Positions 5,849 to 13,451 are shown, numbered from the stretch's first letter. The stretch: 26,358 nucleotides of DNA from Clostridiales bacterium (GCA_004556205.1 SFIL01000011.1:1-26358), one strand, 5' to 3'. The notes: generated by a model not told the origin, from the letters alone. Program-made: numbers and translations.

Positions 5849-6518
5849 GCCGTTTCACCGCCTTATAGCCGATGCCGCGCACCGTGACAATCTCAAAGTC
5901 GGGGTTATTGCGGAAACGGTCGCGCAGACGGTTGATATGCACATCGACCGTGCGCGCCTCGGTCTGCGACTCGACGCCCCAAATATCATCCATAAGCTGC
6001 TGACGCGTAAAAATATGATTGGGTGAGGAGACAAGCTTATACAAAAGCAGAAACTCCTTCTGCGGCAGGATCGTCTCTGTTCTTCCGCTGCGGACGGAGA
6101 AGGAGTCATATTCAAAGGTCGTGCCGCCGATGCTCTGCCGCCGCTCTGCGACGATCTTTGCCCTGCGCAGAAGGGCTTGGACACGCAGGACAAGCTCGTT
6201 GACATTGATGGGCTTGACCATATAATCGTCCGCGCCTGCAATAAAGCCGAACTGCATATCTTGAAAGCTGTCCTTTGCGGTGATCATCAGCACGGGGAGC
6301 TGATTGCCCGCGTCGCGCAGGGAACGCACAAGGGCATAGCCGTCCATGCGCGGCATCATGATGTCCGATACGATCAGATCAATATACTCGTGCTCAATTG
6401 TCTCCAGCGCCTCCACGCCGTCGGACACGCCGAGGGCGGTAAAGCCGTTCCTCGTCAGCACGCGGCAAAAGAGCTGTTGCAGCTCCGCGTCGTCCTCCGC
6501 GACTAAGATCTTGAACAT
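5841..6518 (-). CDS. OmpR/PhoB-family response regulator
   Basis: A 225-residue DNA-binding response regulator. The receiver domain has the acidic pair in LVAEDD (Asp9/Asp10), phospho-acceptor Asp52 in IVSDIMMPRMDG, the conserved Thr in MITAKD and the Lys in YMVKPI. The C-terminal winged helix ends in VRGIGYKAVK, typical of the OmpR class. The start is the ATG at 6518, preceded by AGAGGTG; upstream in-frame codons to 6560 have no ribosome binding site and cover the promoter region. It overlaps the kinase gene at its 3' end. The targets are unknown; the divergent membrane-protein gene at 6663 is a possible one by position. Confidence 0.93.
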   Translation of the reverse strand: MFKILVAEDDAELQQLFCRVLTRNGFTALGVSDGVEALETIEHEYIDLIVSDIMMPRMDGYALVRSLRDAGNQLPVLMITAKDSFQDMQFGFIAGADDYMVKPINVNELVLRVQALLRRAKIVAERRQSIGGTTFEYDSFSVRSGRTETILPQKEFLLLYKLVSSPNHIFTRQQLMDDIWGVESQTEARTVDVHINRLRDRFRNNPDFEIVTVRGIGYKAVKRHE

Positions 6519-6540
6519 TGTGTTTTCACCTCTGTGATTC

Positions 6541-6569
6541 AGTATACCATAGCAACGCATGGATGAAAA
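6541..6569 (-). promoter_or_regulatory. Promoter of response regulator/kinase operon
   Basis: TTTTCA (6569-6564) and TATACT (6546-6541) on the minus strand with a 17-base spacer, 22 bases before the response regulator ATG. An AT-rich stretch lies between it and the divergent gene. Confidence 0.55.
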
Positions 6570-6620
6570 GGAAAAATCAACAAAAATTTATTCCTCCGTT
6601 GATATTGAGTTGATAATCTG

Positions 6621-6630
6621 TGACTATAAT
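6621..6630 (+). promoter_or_regulatory. -10 region of membrane protein operon
   Basis: TATAAT at 6625-6630, 32 bases before the ATG at 6663. A TTGATA at 6599-6604 would need a 20-base spacer and a TTGAGT at 6605-6610 a 14-base one, so the -35 box is not settled. A nonstandard spacer would fit an activated promoter, for instance by the divergent response regulator; this is inference. Confidence 0.4.
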
Positions 6631-6662
6631 TTGAATAGTATCAGGTGTCACGGGGTGATGAG

Positions 6663-7502
6663 ATGAAAGAAATGCGTACGCGCAAGGAAAAACGGGCGCT
6701 TCGAAAGCAGGACATACAGCGGCGGCTCAAGCGCAAAAGCCACGCCACGCTGATTACTTACGCGGTCATTCGGGTGCTGATTCTCGCTGTGATGATCCGC
6801 GCACTGGTTGCAGGCCGCATGGAGAATGTCTTTACCTGCCTGCTCTCCCTGCTTTTGCTTTATCTTCCCTCCATCATCGAGCGAAAGCTTGAAATGCATC
6901 TCCCCACTGCGTTGGAAATCACGGTCATCGTATTTATCTTCGCCTCCGAGATCTTGGGAGAGATCGTGTGCTTCTATGTCACGGTTCCGTTTTGGGACAA
7001 GGCCATGCATACGGTCAGCGGCTTTATCTACGCGGCGGTCGGCTACTCGATGGCGGATATTCTCAACCGCGATAAGCGTATCAGTTTCCGCCTCTCACCC
7101 GTATTTCTCGCCGTCGTCGCTTTTTGCTTTTCCATGACCATCGGCGCGCTGTGGGAGATTTTTGAGTTCTCGGTCGATAACCTTTTCATGAAGGATATGC
7201 AAAAGGATACCGTGATCTCCCGCATCACCTCCGTCACGCTCGACGCCACGCGGAGCAATATTCCGATCACAATCTCGGGCATTACGGATGCCGCCGTCAA
7301 CGGTGAGAGCCTCGGCTTGGGCGGCTACCTCGATATCGGGCTGTACGACACGATGCAGGATCTAATTGTCAATATGATTGGCGCACTGGTGTTCAGCGTC
7401 GGCGGTTTTTTCCAGCAAAAGAGAAAGCACCGCTCCAAAATGGCGGAATATTTCGCGCCTGTAGCAGACGCAAGGGATGAGGAGGCTGCGCAAAATGAGT
7501 GA
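6663..7502 (+). CDS. YjdF-like (DUF2238-type) multi-pass membrane protein
   Basis: Integral membrane protein of 279 residues with a basic cytoplasmic N-terminus (KEMRTRKEKRALRKQ) and about six hydrophobic segments. Conserved features of a clostridial membrane family are visible: WDKAMHTVSGFIYAAVGYS, MTIGALWEIFEFSVD, and later GGYLDIGLYDTMQDLIVNMIGA with paired acidic residues. The pattern (His-Thr in a membrane segment, then Trp-Glu-Ile/Phe-Glu, then Asp-Thr-Met-Gln-Asp) is reminiscent of YjdF/DUF2238 proteins; the assignment is by memory. The biochemical role is unknown. GGGGTG precedes the ATG at 6663. The last codons overlap the next gene by 8 bases. Confidence 0.8.
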   Translation: MKEMRTRKEKRALRKQDIQRRLKRKSHATLITYAVIRVLILAVMIRALVAGRMENVFTCLLSLLLLYLPSIIERKLEMHLPTALEITVIVFIFASEILGEIVCFYVTVPFWDKAMHTVSGFIYAAVGYSMADILNRDKRISFRLSPVFLAVVAFCFSMTIGALWEIFEFSVDNLFMKDMQKDTVISRITSVTLDATRSNIPITISGITDAAVNGESLGLGGYLDIGLYDTMQDLIVNMIGALVFSVGGFFQQKRKHRSKMAEYFAPVADARDEEAAQNE

Positions 7503-8112
7503 AGAAGAAAAAGCAAAAATCGAAAAGGCACAGCGTGCGGATACCGACCGTATCTTTACCCTGCCGAATATGCTGAGCTTTTTCCGCCTGCTCCTGATCC
7601 CGCTGATCGTCTTTCTCTATGACCGCGGGCAGTATTGGGGCGCGTTCGGCGTTCTCGTTCTGTCGGGCGCGACCGACGTGATTGACGGCTGGATCGCCCG
7701 CACCTTCCACCTCGTCTCGGATTTCGGCAAGGCGATTGACCCGATTGCAGACAAACTGACGCAGATTGCCGTCCTGTTGTGCCTGATGCCGATGAAATAC
7801 TGGTGGGTCGTCGGTATTTTGGTGTTCAAGGAGATCAGCATCGGCATTCTTACACTCTTGGCGCTGCACCGCACGCATAAGGTCTACAGCGCAGGGTGGT
7901 ACGGCAAGCTCTGCACCGTCGTGATCTATCTCTCGATGGTAACATTGATCCTTTGGGAAGTCGTGATCGGCTCTCCCGTCCCGTCGTGGTTCGTATTGAT
8001 CGACGCGATCGTGATCTCAGCACTCGTTCTGCTGTCGTTCGTGAAGTACTTTCTCTATTTCACAAGGATCCTGCGTGACGCCCGCGCAAAGGAGACGCGG
8101 GAGAACTCATGA
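7495..8112 (+). CDS. CDP-alcohol phosphatidyltransferase (PgsA-like)
   Basis: Membrane enzyme of 205 residues that transfers a phosphatidyl group from CDP-diacylglycerol to an alcohol in phospholipid synthesis. The family signature D-x2-D-G-x2-A-R-x8-G-x3-D-x3-D is complete: Asp61, Asp64, Gly65, Ala68, Arg69, Gly78, Asp82 and Asp86. The N-terminus FTLPNMLSFFRLLLIPL is typical of PgsA (phosphatidylglycerophosphate synthase) and cardiolipin-type members, and several membrane segments follow. Glycerol-phosphate is the likeliest acceptor, but this is not proven by sequence. The ATG at 7495 has GAGGAGG upstream, inside the end of the preceding gene, and its own end overlaps the following zinc ribbon gene as ATGA. 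Confidence 0.9.
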   Translation: MSEEEKAKIEKAQRADTDRIFTLPNMLSFFRLLLIPLIVFLYDRGQYWGAFGVLVLSGATDVIDGWIARTFHLVSDFGKAIDPIADKLTQIAVLLCLMPMKYWWVVGILVFKEISIGILTLLALHRTHKVYSAGWYGKLCTVVIYLSMVTLILWEVVIGSPVPSWFVLIDAIVISALVLLSFVKYFLYFTRILRDARAKETRENS

Positions 8113-8297
8113 GGCGGCGGTTTTTGGCGTTCTGGGTGGAACGCCGCGAGAGAATCGGCAATCGCCTGCGCTACGGCTCGCAGAAACGCTATGTCCGCTG
8201 CCCCGCCTGTCGGACGGTGCAGTCGATTCCCGTCGGGCATGGGCAGACCAAGGTCGTCTGCCGCCGCTGCGGGGAGATCTTTTTAAGAAGAATGTAG
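8109..8297 (+). CDS. Small basic zinc-ribbon protein, 62 aa
   Basis: A 62-residue protein with a very basic first half (RRRFLAFWVERRERIGNRLR) and a zinc ribbon formed by CPAC (Cys31, Cys34) and CRRC (Cys51, Cys54) with the knuckle CRRCGEIF. The family is not recognised beyond this. It could bind RNA/DNA or a protein partner. Its ATG overlaps the stop of the phosphatidyltransferase gene (ATGA), which implies coupled translation. It ends just before a bidirectional terminator. Confidence 0.8.
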   Translation: MRRRFLAFWVERRERIGNRLRYGSQKRYVRCPACRTVQSIPVGHGQTKVVCRRCGEIFLRRM

Positions 8298-8304
8298 AAT
8301 AAAA

Positions 8305-8327
8305 CGGGACGGCAAAACGCCGTCCCG
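8305..8327. terminator. Bidirectional terminator
   Basis: CGGGACGGC-AAAAC-GCCGTCCCG is a 9-bp stem between two convergent genes. It is followed by CTTTGT on the plus strand and by TTTTATTC on the minus strand, so it can serve the zinc-ribbon operon and the DUF1653 gene. Confidence 0.85.
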
Positions 8328-8334
8328 CTTTGTA

Positions 8335-8544
8335 TTATTCGATCTTTGTAAAACGGCGATAAGTCTTGCCGTCGCGCTCGACAATCTCGTTCCACATAGA
8401 TGCCGGGCGCACCCAAATGCCTCGCTCGCCGTAAAGCGCGCGGTAGACGACCATCTCCTCCAGCGTCTCCGAGTGCTGCGCGATATACAGCACCTCGTAC
8501 TCGTTTCCCTTAAAATGGCGGTATTTTCCCGGTGTGATCTCCAT
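8335..8544 (-). CDS. DUF1653 family protein
   Basis: A 69-residue protein matching the DUF1653 pattern: a start near PGKYRHFKGNEYEVLYIA, then HSETLEEMVVYRALYGE, then WVRPASMWNEIV. The fold is a small SH3-like beta barrel by family knowledge, and the function is unknown. The length is typical. AGGAGGG precedes the ATG at 8544. It is monocistronic between the bidirectional terminator and the divergent tex promoter. Confidence 0.9.
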   Translation of the reverse strand: MEITPGKYRHFKGNEYEVLYIAQHSETLEEMVVYRALYGERGIWVRPASMWNEIVERDGKTYRRFTKIE

Positions 8545-8621
8545 ATTGCATCCCTCCTGTCCGTATGATAGCAGTCCGTCAGCACCTATGCAAGTTTTTT
8601 CTTTTCTTTCACGGGAAATTA

Positions 8622-8630
8622 TGGTATACT
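8622..8630 (+). promoter_or_regulatory. Extended -10 promoter of tex
   Basis: TGG directly before TATACT (8625-8630) makes an extended -10 element, 37 bases before the tex ATG. The -35 area (8602-8607, TTTTCT) is poor, which is usual for extended -10 promoters. Confidence 0.6.
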
Positions 8631-8667
8631 ATTCCCCAAATTACCCAACAACAATAACGGAGGCACT

Positions 8668-10833
8668 ATGGAAGAACTGCTGCAAATTCTCGCAACTGAG
8701 CTAAACAAACCGCTGCAAAACATCAAAAATGTCGTGACGCTGCTCGACGAGGGAAACACCATTCCTTTTATTGCCCGCTACCGTAAGGAGCTGCACGGCG
8801 GGATGGACGACACCACCTTGCGCACATTGGCAGACCGCCTGCAATACCTGCGCAATCTTGCGCAGCGCCGCGAGGAGATCCGCAAATCTATCGCCGCGCA
8901 GGACAAGCTGACGGACGGGCTGTCCGCTGCCATCGACAGCGCCGCGACCCTTTCGGAGTTGGAGGATCTCTACCGCCCATATAAGCCCAAGCGCCGCACC
9001 CGTGCGACCGTGGCAAAGGAAAAGGGCTTGGAGCCGCTGGCACTGAAGCTGTTTGCGCAGGAGCGCGATCTGCCCGCGCCGGAGACACTGGCGAAAGATT
9101 ATGTAAACTTCGACCTCGGCGTGAATACCGTGGAGGAAGCGCTCACAGGCGCGTCAGACATCGTGGCGGAGATGATCTCGGACGATGCCGCGATCCGAAA
9201 GGCGCTGCGCGCGCTCATGCAGCGCATGGCTGTCATGTGCACGACCGCTGCCAAGGGCAAGGAGGAGGAGACTTCCGTCTATCAGCTCTATTATGATTTT
9301 ACACAGCCGCTGTCCAAATTGCAGGGACATCAGATTTTGGCAATTAACCGCGGTGAACGCGAGGGCTTCTTGAAGGTATCTGTTGAATTAGACCGCGATC
9401 AGGCGCTCATCTGTGTGCGACGCGCCGTTTTGATCCCGGGCAGCAGCGCGACTGCCTTTGTCCGTGCTGCCGCTGAGGATGCCTATGACCGCCTGATTGC
9501 GCCGAGCATGGAGCGCGAAACGCGCACCGTCCTGACGGATGACGCTAACGAGGGTGCAATTCACAATTTCGCCCTTAATCTTCGTCCGCTGCTGATGCAG
9601 CCGCCCGTTAAGGGGCATGTGACGATGGGACTTGACCCCGGCTACAGCCACGGCTGCAAGGTCGCCGTCGTTGATGCCACGGGTAAGGTGCTGGATACCG
9701 CCGTGGTTTATCCCACCTTTTCCAAAGCTAAGCGCGACGAGGCGATCATGAAGCTTGCCGCATTGATCCGCAAGCACCGTGTTGAGCACATCGCCATCGG
9801 CAACGGCACCGCTTCGCGCGAGACGGAGAGCACCGTCTGCGAGCTTTTGGCCAAGGTATCCGGCGTGTCCTACATGATCGTCTCTGAGGCAGGTGCGTCG
9901 GTCTATTCCGCCTCGCCGCTCGCTGCGGAGGAATTTCCGCAGTACGATGTCAATCTCCGCAGTGCCGTGTCCATTGCCCGCAGAATGCAGGACCCGCTTG
10001 CGGAGCTGGTTAAGATCGACCCTAAGGCGATCGGCGTCGGACAGTATCAGCACGATCTGCCCGAAAAGCGGCTCGACGAAGCCCTCGGCGGCGTGGTCGA
10101 GGACTGCGTTAACGCAGTCGGCGTCGATCTCAACACTGCATCGGCATCACTTTTGCGCCGTGTCTCGGGCCTGAACACGACGACGGCGAAGAACATTGTC
10201 GCCTACCGCGAGGAAAACGGCGCGTTCACCGCCCGTAAACAGGTTTTGAAGGTGCCGAAATTAGGCGCGAAGGCGTACGAGCAGGCGGCAGGCTTCCTCC
10301 GCGTGCCGGAGAGTAAGCAGATCTTGGACAATACCGGCGTCCATCCAGAGTCCTACGACGCGGCGGAGAAGCTGCTTGCGCTGTGCGGCTATACCCTTCA
10401 AGATGTCGCAGACGGCAAGCTTGCGGAGCTGCCTAAGCGTGCCGAGGCATTCGGTATGGCGCAGGCGGCAAAGGAATGCGGTGTCGGCGTGCCGACCCTA
10501 CGGGATATCATCAAGGAATTATGTAAACCCGGTCGTGACCCGCGCGATGAGCTGCCCGCGCCGATCCTGCGCACGGATGTGCTGGAAATGAAGGACTTAA
10601 AGCCCGGCATGGTGCTGACCGGCACGGTGCGCAATGTCATTGATTTCGGCGTGTTCGTCGATATCGGCGTGCATCAGGATGGTTTGGTGCATATCTCCCG
10701 CGTCTGCGACCGTTATATCAAGCACCCGTCCGAGGTCGTCTCGGTCGGCGATATTGTCAAGGTCGCCGTTTTGGAGGTTGATGAAAAGCGTAAGCGCATC
10801 AGTCTCACCATGCGCGATCTGCCGACGGAATAA
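8668..10833 (+). CDS. tex: Tex, S1-domain RNA-binding transcription accessory protein
   Basis: Cytoplasmic nucleic-acid-binding protein of 721 residues, normal for Tex, related to eukaryotic Spt6 and tied to transcription and RNA handling. Domains in order: N-terminal Tex helical region (1-190, including GNTIPFIARYRKELHGGMDD), YqgF/RNase H-like domain from about 315 (GLDPGYSHGCKVAVVD, then IAIGNGTASRETE), helix-hairpin-helix repeats (about 475-550, LNTASASLLRRVSGLN and NGAFTARKQVLKVPKLG), and a C-terminal S1 domain from about 640 (LTGTVRNVIDFGVFVDIG, DGLVHISRV). The ATG has GGAGG 6 bases upstream. It is transcribed alone. Confidence 0.97.
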   Translation: MEELLQILATELNKPLQNIKNVVTLLDEGNTIPFIARYRKELHGGMDDTTLRTLADRLQYLRNLAQRREEIRKSIAAQDKLTDGLSAAIDSAATLSELEDLYRPYKPKRRTRATVAKEKGLEPLALKLFAQERDLPAPETLAKDYVNFDLGVNTVEEALTGASDIVAEMISDDAAIRKALRALMQRMAVMCTTAAKGKEEETSVYQLYYDFTQPLSKLQGHQILAINRGEREGFLKVSVELDRDQALICVRRAVLIPGSSATAFVRAAAEDAYDRLIAPSMERETRTVLTDDANEGAIHNFALNLRPLLMQPPVKGHVTMGLDPGYSHGCKVAVVDATGKVLDTAVVYPTFSKAKRDEAIMKLAALIRKHRVEHIAIGNGTASRETESTVCELLAKVSGVSYMIVSEAGASVYSASPLAAEEFPQYDVNLRSAVSIARRMQDPLAELVKIDPKAIGVGQYQHDLPEKRLDEALGGVVEDCVNAVGVDLNTASASLLRRVSGLNTTTAKNIVAYREENGAFTARKQVLKVPKLGAKAYEQAAGFLRVPESKQILDNTGVHPESYDAAEKLLALCGYTLQDVADGKLAELPKRAEAFGMAQAAKECGVGVPTLRDIIKELCKPGRDPRDELPAPILRTDVLEMKDLKPGMVLTGTVRNVIDFGVFVDIGVHQDGLVHISRVCDRYIKHPSEVVSVGDIVKVAVLEVDEKRKRISLTMRDLPTE

Positions 10834-10859
10834 CGGATACTGACCTCATTTTCCGCATA

Positions 10860-10895
10860 AAGCTGCTGCCCGCCGTTCTCGGCGGGCAGCAGCTT
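10860..10895. terminator. Bidirectional terminator between tex and metA
   Basis: AAGCTGCTGCCCGCC-GTTCTC-GGCGGGCAGCAGCTT is a perfect 15-bp stem with a 6-base loop between convergent genes. It is followed by CCTTAGG on the plus strand and by TATGCGG on the minus strand; strong stem, weak U runs. Confidence 0.8.
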
Positions 10896-10897
10896 CC

Positions 10898-11809
10898 TTA
10901 GGTTGCGAAATCATAAGGCGTGGTCTGATAGACGAAGTAGTTCAGCCAGTTAGAGAAGAGGAGGTTTGCGTGACCGCGCCATGTGACAAGCGGCGGTTGT
11001 GTGTCGTCGTCGTTCGGGAAATAGTTCTTCGGCACGGCGATGGGCAGACCGAGCGCCTTGTCCCGTTCATATTCGCGCTTGAGTGTGTCGGGGTCGTACT
11101 CGGAATGCCCCGTCAGAAACACCTGCCGCCCGCCTGCGGTAAAGACTGCGTAAATGCCTGCCTCGTCCGAGCTTGCGGCGATCTTCAGCTCCGGCACGCG
11201 CTCGATGTCCTCGCGGAGAATCGTGGTATGCCGCGAGTGCGGCGCCATGAACACATCGTCAAAGCCGCGCAGCAGGATGGCGTGCTTGTATTCCACGCGG
11301 TGCGGGAAGACACCGAACAGCTTTTGAGGCAGGGGATATTTGGGAATTCCATAGTGGTAGTACAGGCCTGCCTGCGCGCCCCAGCAGATATGCAGGGTGC
11401 TGTGGACATTGGTTTTGCTCCACTCCATGATCTGACACAGTTCGTCCCAGTACTCGACCTCCTCAAAGGGCATCAGCTCGACGGGCGCGCCCGTGATTAC
11501 CATGCCGTCATAGCGGCGATCCTTGATCTCGTCGAAGGTCTTATAAAAGGTAAACAGATGCTCCGCCGAGACATGCTTTGCGATATGTGATTTTGTGTGC
11601 ATGAATTCCAAATGGACTTGCAGCGGGGTGTTTCCCAAAAGCCGCGCGAATTGCGTCTCGGTGTCGATCTTCGTTGGCATAAGGTTGAGAATCAGAATCT
11701 CCAATGGACGGATGTCCTGCGTGACGGCGCGGGTTTCCGTCATGACGAAGATGTTTTCACTCTGCAGGGTTGCGGTTGCGGGCAGATCGTTGGGTATTTT
11801 GATGGGCAT
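10898..11809 (-). CDS. metA: Homoserine O-acetyltransferase (MetA type)
   Basis: Enzyme of 303 residues that activates homoserine by O-acylation, the first committed step to methionine. Catalytic residues are visible: nucleophile Cys142 in HICWGAQA and the His and Glu in TGHSEYD. The acyl-selectivity position is Glu111 in GAPVE; by published work on Bacillus cereus versus E. coli MetA, Glu here selects acetyl-CoA and Gly selects succinyl-CoA, so this is called an acetyltransferase despite the usual succinyltransferase annotation. This fits its partner MetY, which uses O-acetylhomoserine. The ATG has AAGGAG upstream and lies 24 bases after the metY stop, so the genes are one operon under the metY leader. 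Confidence 0.95.
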   Translation of the reverse strand: MPIKIPNDLPATATLQSENIFVMTETRAVTQDIRPLEILILNLMPTKIDTETQFARLLGNTPLQVHLEFMHTKSHIAKHVSAEHLFTFYKTFDEIKDRRYDGMVITGAPVELMPFEEVEYWDELCQIMEWSKTNVHSTLHICWGAQAGLYYHYGIPKYPLPQKLFGVFPHRVEYKHAILLRGFDDVFMAPHSRHTTILREDIERVPELKIAASSDEAGIYAVFTAGGRQVFLTGHSEYDPDTLKREYERDKALGLPIAVPKNYFPNDDDTQPPLVTWRGHANLLFSNWLNYFVYQTTPYDFAT

Positions 11810-11833
11810 TTTGAAATGCTCCTTTGCGTTATT

Positions 11834-13120
11834 TTATACGGCTTCGAGCGCCTGCGCGATGTCGGCGATCAGGTCATCGGCGTTCTCCAAGCCGCAGCTC
11901 AGGCGCACCAAATCGGGGGATACGCCTGCGGCGGCAAGCTCCTGATCGTTCATTTGACGGTGCGTCGTGCCCGCAGGATGCAGGCAGCAGGTGCGTGCGT
12001 CGGCAACGTGCGTCTCAATGGCGGCAAGCTGCAAATGCTCCATGAAGCGCGCGGCTGCCTCACGTCCGCCCTTTACGCCGAAGGAGATCACGCCGCAGGA
12101 GCCGTTGGGCATATATTTTTTCGCGCGCTCGTAGTATTTGTCGCCGGGCAGACCGCAATAGCTGACCCACGAAATTTTTTCATGCCCTTGCAGGTATTCT
12201 GCGACCTTCTGCGCGGTTTGGCAGTGCTGGCGCATCCGCACGGGCAGGCTCTCCAAGCCGAGGTTGGTCAAAAACGCGTTCTGCGGGGACTGCACGGAAC
12301 CGAAGTCGCGCATGAGCTGGGCGGTCGCCTTGGTGATGAACGCGCCCTCCTTGCCGAAGCGCTCGACATAGACGACGCCGTGGTAGCTGTCGTCCGGCGT
12401 GCACAGACCGGGGAACTTGTCAGGATACTGCGCCCAGTCGAATTTGCCGCCGTCTACGATGCACCCACCGAGAGCTGCGGCGTGACCGTCGATGTATTTT
12501 GTGGTCGAATGGGTCACGATGTCCGCGCCCCATTCAAGCGGGCGGCAGTTGACGGGCGTGGCGAAGGTGTTGTCCACGATCAGCGGGACGCCGTGCGCGT
12601 GCGCGGCTTTGGCGAATTTTTCAATATCCAAAACGGTCAGTGCGGGATTGGCAATCGTCTCGCCGAAAACTGCTTTGGTGTTCGGGCGGAAGGCGGCGTT
12701 CAGCTCCTCTTCGGAGCAGTCGGGATCGACAAAGGTGAACTCCACGCCCATGCGTTTCATCGTGACGGCAAACAGGTTATAGCTGCCGCCGTAGATGGCG
12801 GAGGAGCTGACAACATGGTCGCCGTTACCCGCGATATTAAAGACGGCGAAGAAGGTCGCCGCCTGACCGGAGCCTGTGAGCATTGCCGCTGTACCGCCCT
12901 CCAAGGCGGCAATTTTCGCGGCGACTGCATCGCAGGTCGGATTGCTCAGGCGGGAGTAAAAATAGCCGTCGGACTCCAAATCAAAGAGTTTTGCCATTTC
13001 GCTTGCGCTCTCATAGCGGAAGGTCGTGCTCTGAATGATCGGAATTTGACGCGGCTCGCCGTTTTTCGGCTGATAGCCGGCTTGAATACACAGTGTTTCG
13101 GGATGGAGAGTTTTGTTCAT
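11834..13120 (-). CDS. metY: O-acetylhomoserine sulfhydrylase (MetY)
   Basis: PLP enzyme of the Cys/Met metabolism family, 428 residues, that makes homocysteine directly from O-acetylhomoserine and sulfide. The PLP lysine is Lys208 in THSTTKYIDGH. Other family marks are SRLSNPT (about 56-62), ALEGGTAAMLTGSGQAA, the PLP-ring Asp in IVDNTFATP, and the long insert with GLCTPDDSYHG that separates MetY from shorter cystathionine synthases and lyases. A GTG at 13126 extends the frame by two codons, but the ribosome binding site GAGGTGTG fits the ATG at 13120, so that start is used. First gene of metY-metA, with an attenuator-like leader at 13224-13331. Confidence 0.95.
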   Translation of the reverse strand: MNKTLHPETLCIQAGYQPKNGEPRQIPIIQSTTFRYESASEMAKLFDLESDGYFYSRLSNPTCDAVAAKIAALEGGTAAMLTGSGQAATFFAVFNIAGNGDHVVSSSAIYGGSYNLFAVTMKRMGVEFTFVDPDCSEEELNAAFRPNTKAVFGETIANPALTVLDIEKFAKAAHAHGVPLIVDNTFATPVNCRPLEWGADIVTHSTTKYIDGHAAALGGCIVDGGKFDWAQYPDKFPGLCTPDDSYHGVVYVERFGKEGAFITKATAQLMRDFGSVQSPQNAFLTNLGLESLPVRMRQHCQTAQKVAEYLQGHEKISWVSYCGLPGDKYYERAKKYMPNGSCGVISFGVKGGREAAARFMEHLQLAAIETHVADARTCCLHPAGTTHRQMNDQELAAAGVSPDLVRLSCGLENADDLIADIAQALEAV

Positions 13121-13223
13121 AATCACACCTCAAACGGTAAGAATATATAATATTAGAGAAGCTCTGAATAAATCGCTGAGCGTCGCCGCTGATTTGTTCA
13201 GAGGTTCCTTGGCAGAGGAATAC

Positions 13224-13254
13224 AAAAAGGGACAGCCGCAACAGCGACTGCCCC
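13224..13254 (-). terminator. Leader terminator of metY-metA operon
   Basis: On the minus strand GGGGCAGTCGC (13254-13244), loop TGTT, GCGGCTGTCCC (13239-13229) pair over 11 bases, two of them G-U, and TTTTT (13228-13224) follows at once. This is a strong intrinsic terminator 100 bases before the metY start, in the untranslated leader. Its 5' arm shares GGGGC (13254-13250) with the upstream hairpin at 13250-13280, so only one can form. Confidence 0.85.
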
Positions 13255-13280
13255 TTGATGATGTGGAAGCATCAAGGGGC
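13250..13280 (-). promoter_or_regulatory. Antiterminator hairpin of metY leader
   Basis: GCCCCTTGATG (13280-13270), 9-base loop, CATCAAGGGGC (13260-13250): a perfect 11-bp stem on the minus strand. The 5' arm contains the last codons and the UGA stop of the leader peptide; the 3' arm takes the GGGGC needed by the terminator. A third small stem, ACGGCG/CGCCGT (13322-13317 with 13302-13297), lies within the leader peptide and could be a pause hairpin. Confidence 0.75.
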
Positions 13281-13331
13281 GCAAAACGGCATAGAGACGG
13301 CGCAGCGGCTCAAAATCGCCGTATGCGTCAT
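13272..13331 (-). CDS. Leader peptide of metY-metA operon (19 aa)
   Basis: A 19-codon frame encoding MTHTAILSRCAVSMPFCAP, too short for usual gene finding. GAAAGGAGC lies 9 bases before the ATG, a ribosome binding site as good as any in the window. The ATG is about 32 bases from the -10 box of a near-consensus promoter, so this is the first thing translated from the operon mRNA. It holds two Cys codons (10 and 17) and an internal Met (14). The stop codon sits in the 5' arm of the antiterminator stem. Layout and operon function point to a cis-acting attenuation peptide sensing cysteine or charged tRNA-Cys; this function is inference. No S-box, T-box or other known riboswitch core is seen. Confidence 0.65.
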   Translation of the reverse strand: MTHTAILSRCAVSMPFCAP

Positions 13332-13363
13332 GCCGATCACGCTCCTTTCGCAAATATGTAGTT

Positions 13364-13392
13364 ATTATAGTGGCAATTAAGCGGAAAGTCAA
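13364..13392 (-). promoter_or_regulatory. Promoter of metY-metA operon
   Basis: TTGACT (13392-13387) and TATAAT (13369-13364) on the minus strand with a 17-base spacer, 11 of 12 consensus bases. The strength without a visible operator fits control by attenuation further downstream rather than at initiation. Confidence 0.85.
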
Positions 13393-13451
13393 CCATGCGC
13401 GGCGCAAACTGTGTCGGTTTTATGAATTTTTCAAAATTGCCGCACCTTGAC

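Noticed and set aside
8075..8302. 75-codon frame overlapping the zinc-ribbon gene
   Set aside because: The other frame has the ATGA overlap with the preceding gene and a four-Cys zinc ribbon; this one has neither.
11597..13150. 517-codon open frame on the plus strand opposite metY and metA
   Set aside because: It is antisense to two clear enzymes, has no ribosome binding site or family features, and arises from the GC-rich codon use of metY.
13127..13360. SAM (S-box), T-box or other known riboswitch in the metY leader
   Set aside because: I found no GA-kink and kissing-loop core of an S-box and no T-box specifier/UGGN bulge arrangement; the leader is too short for a T-box and is filled by a short frame and two hairpins.
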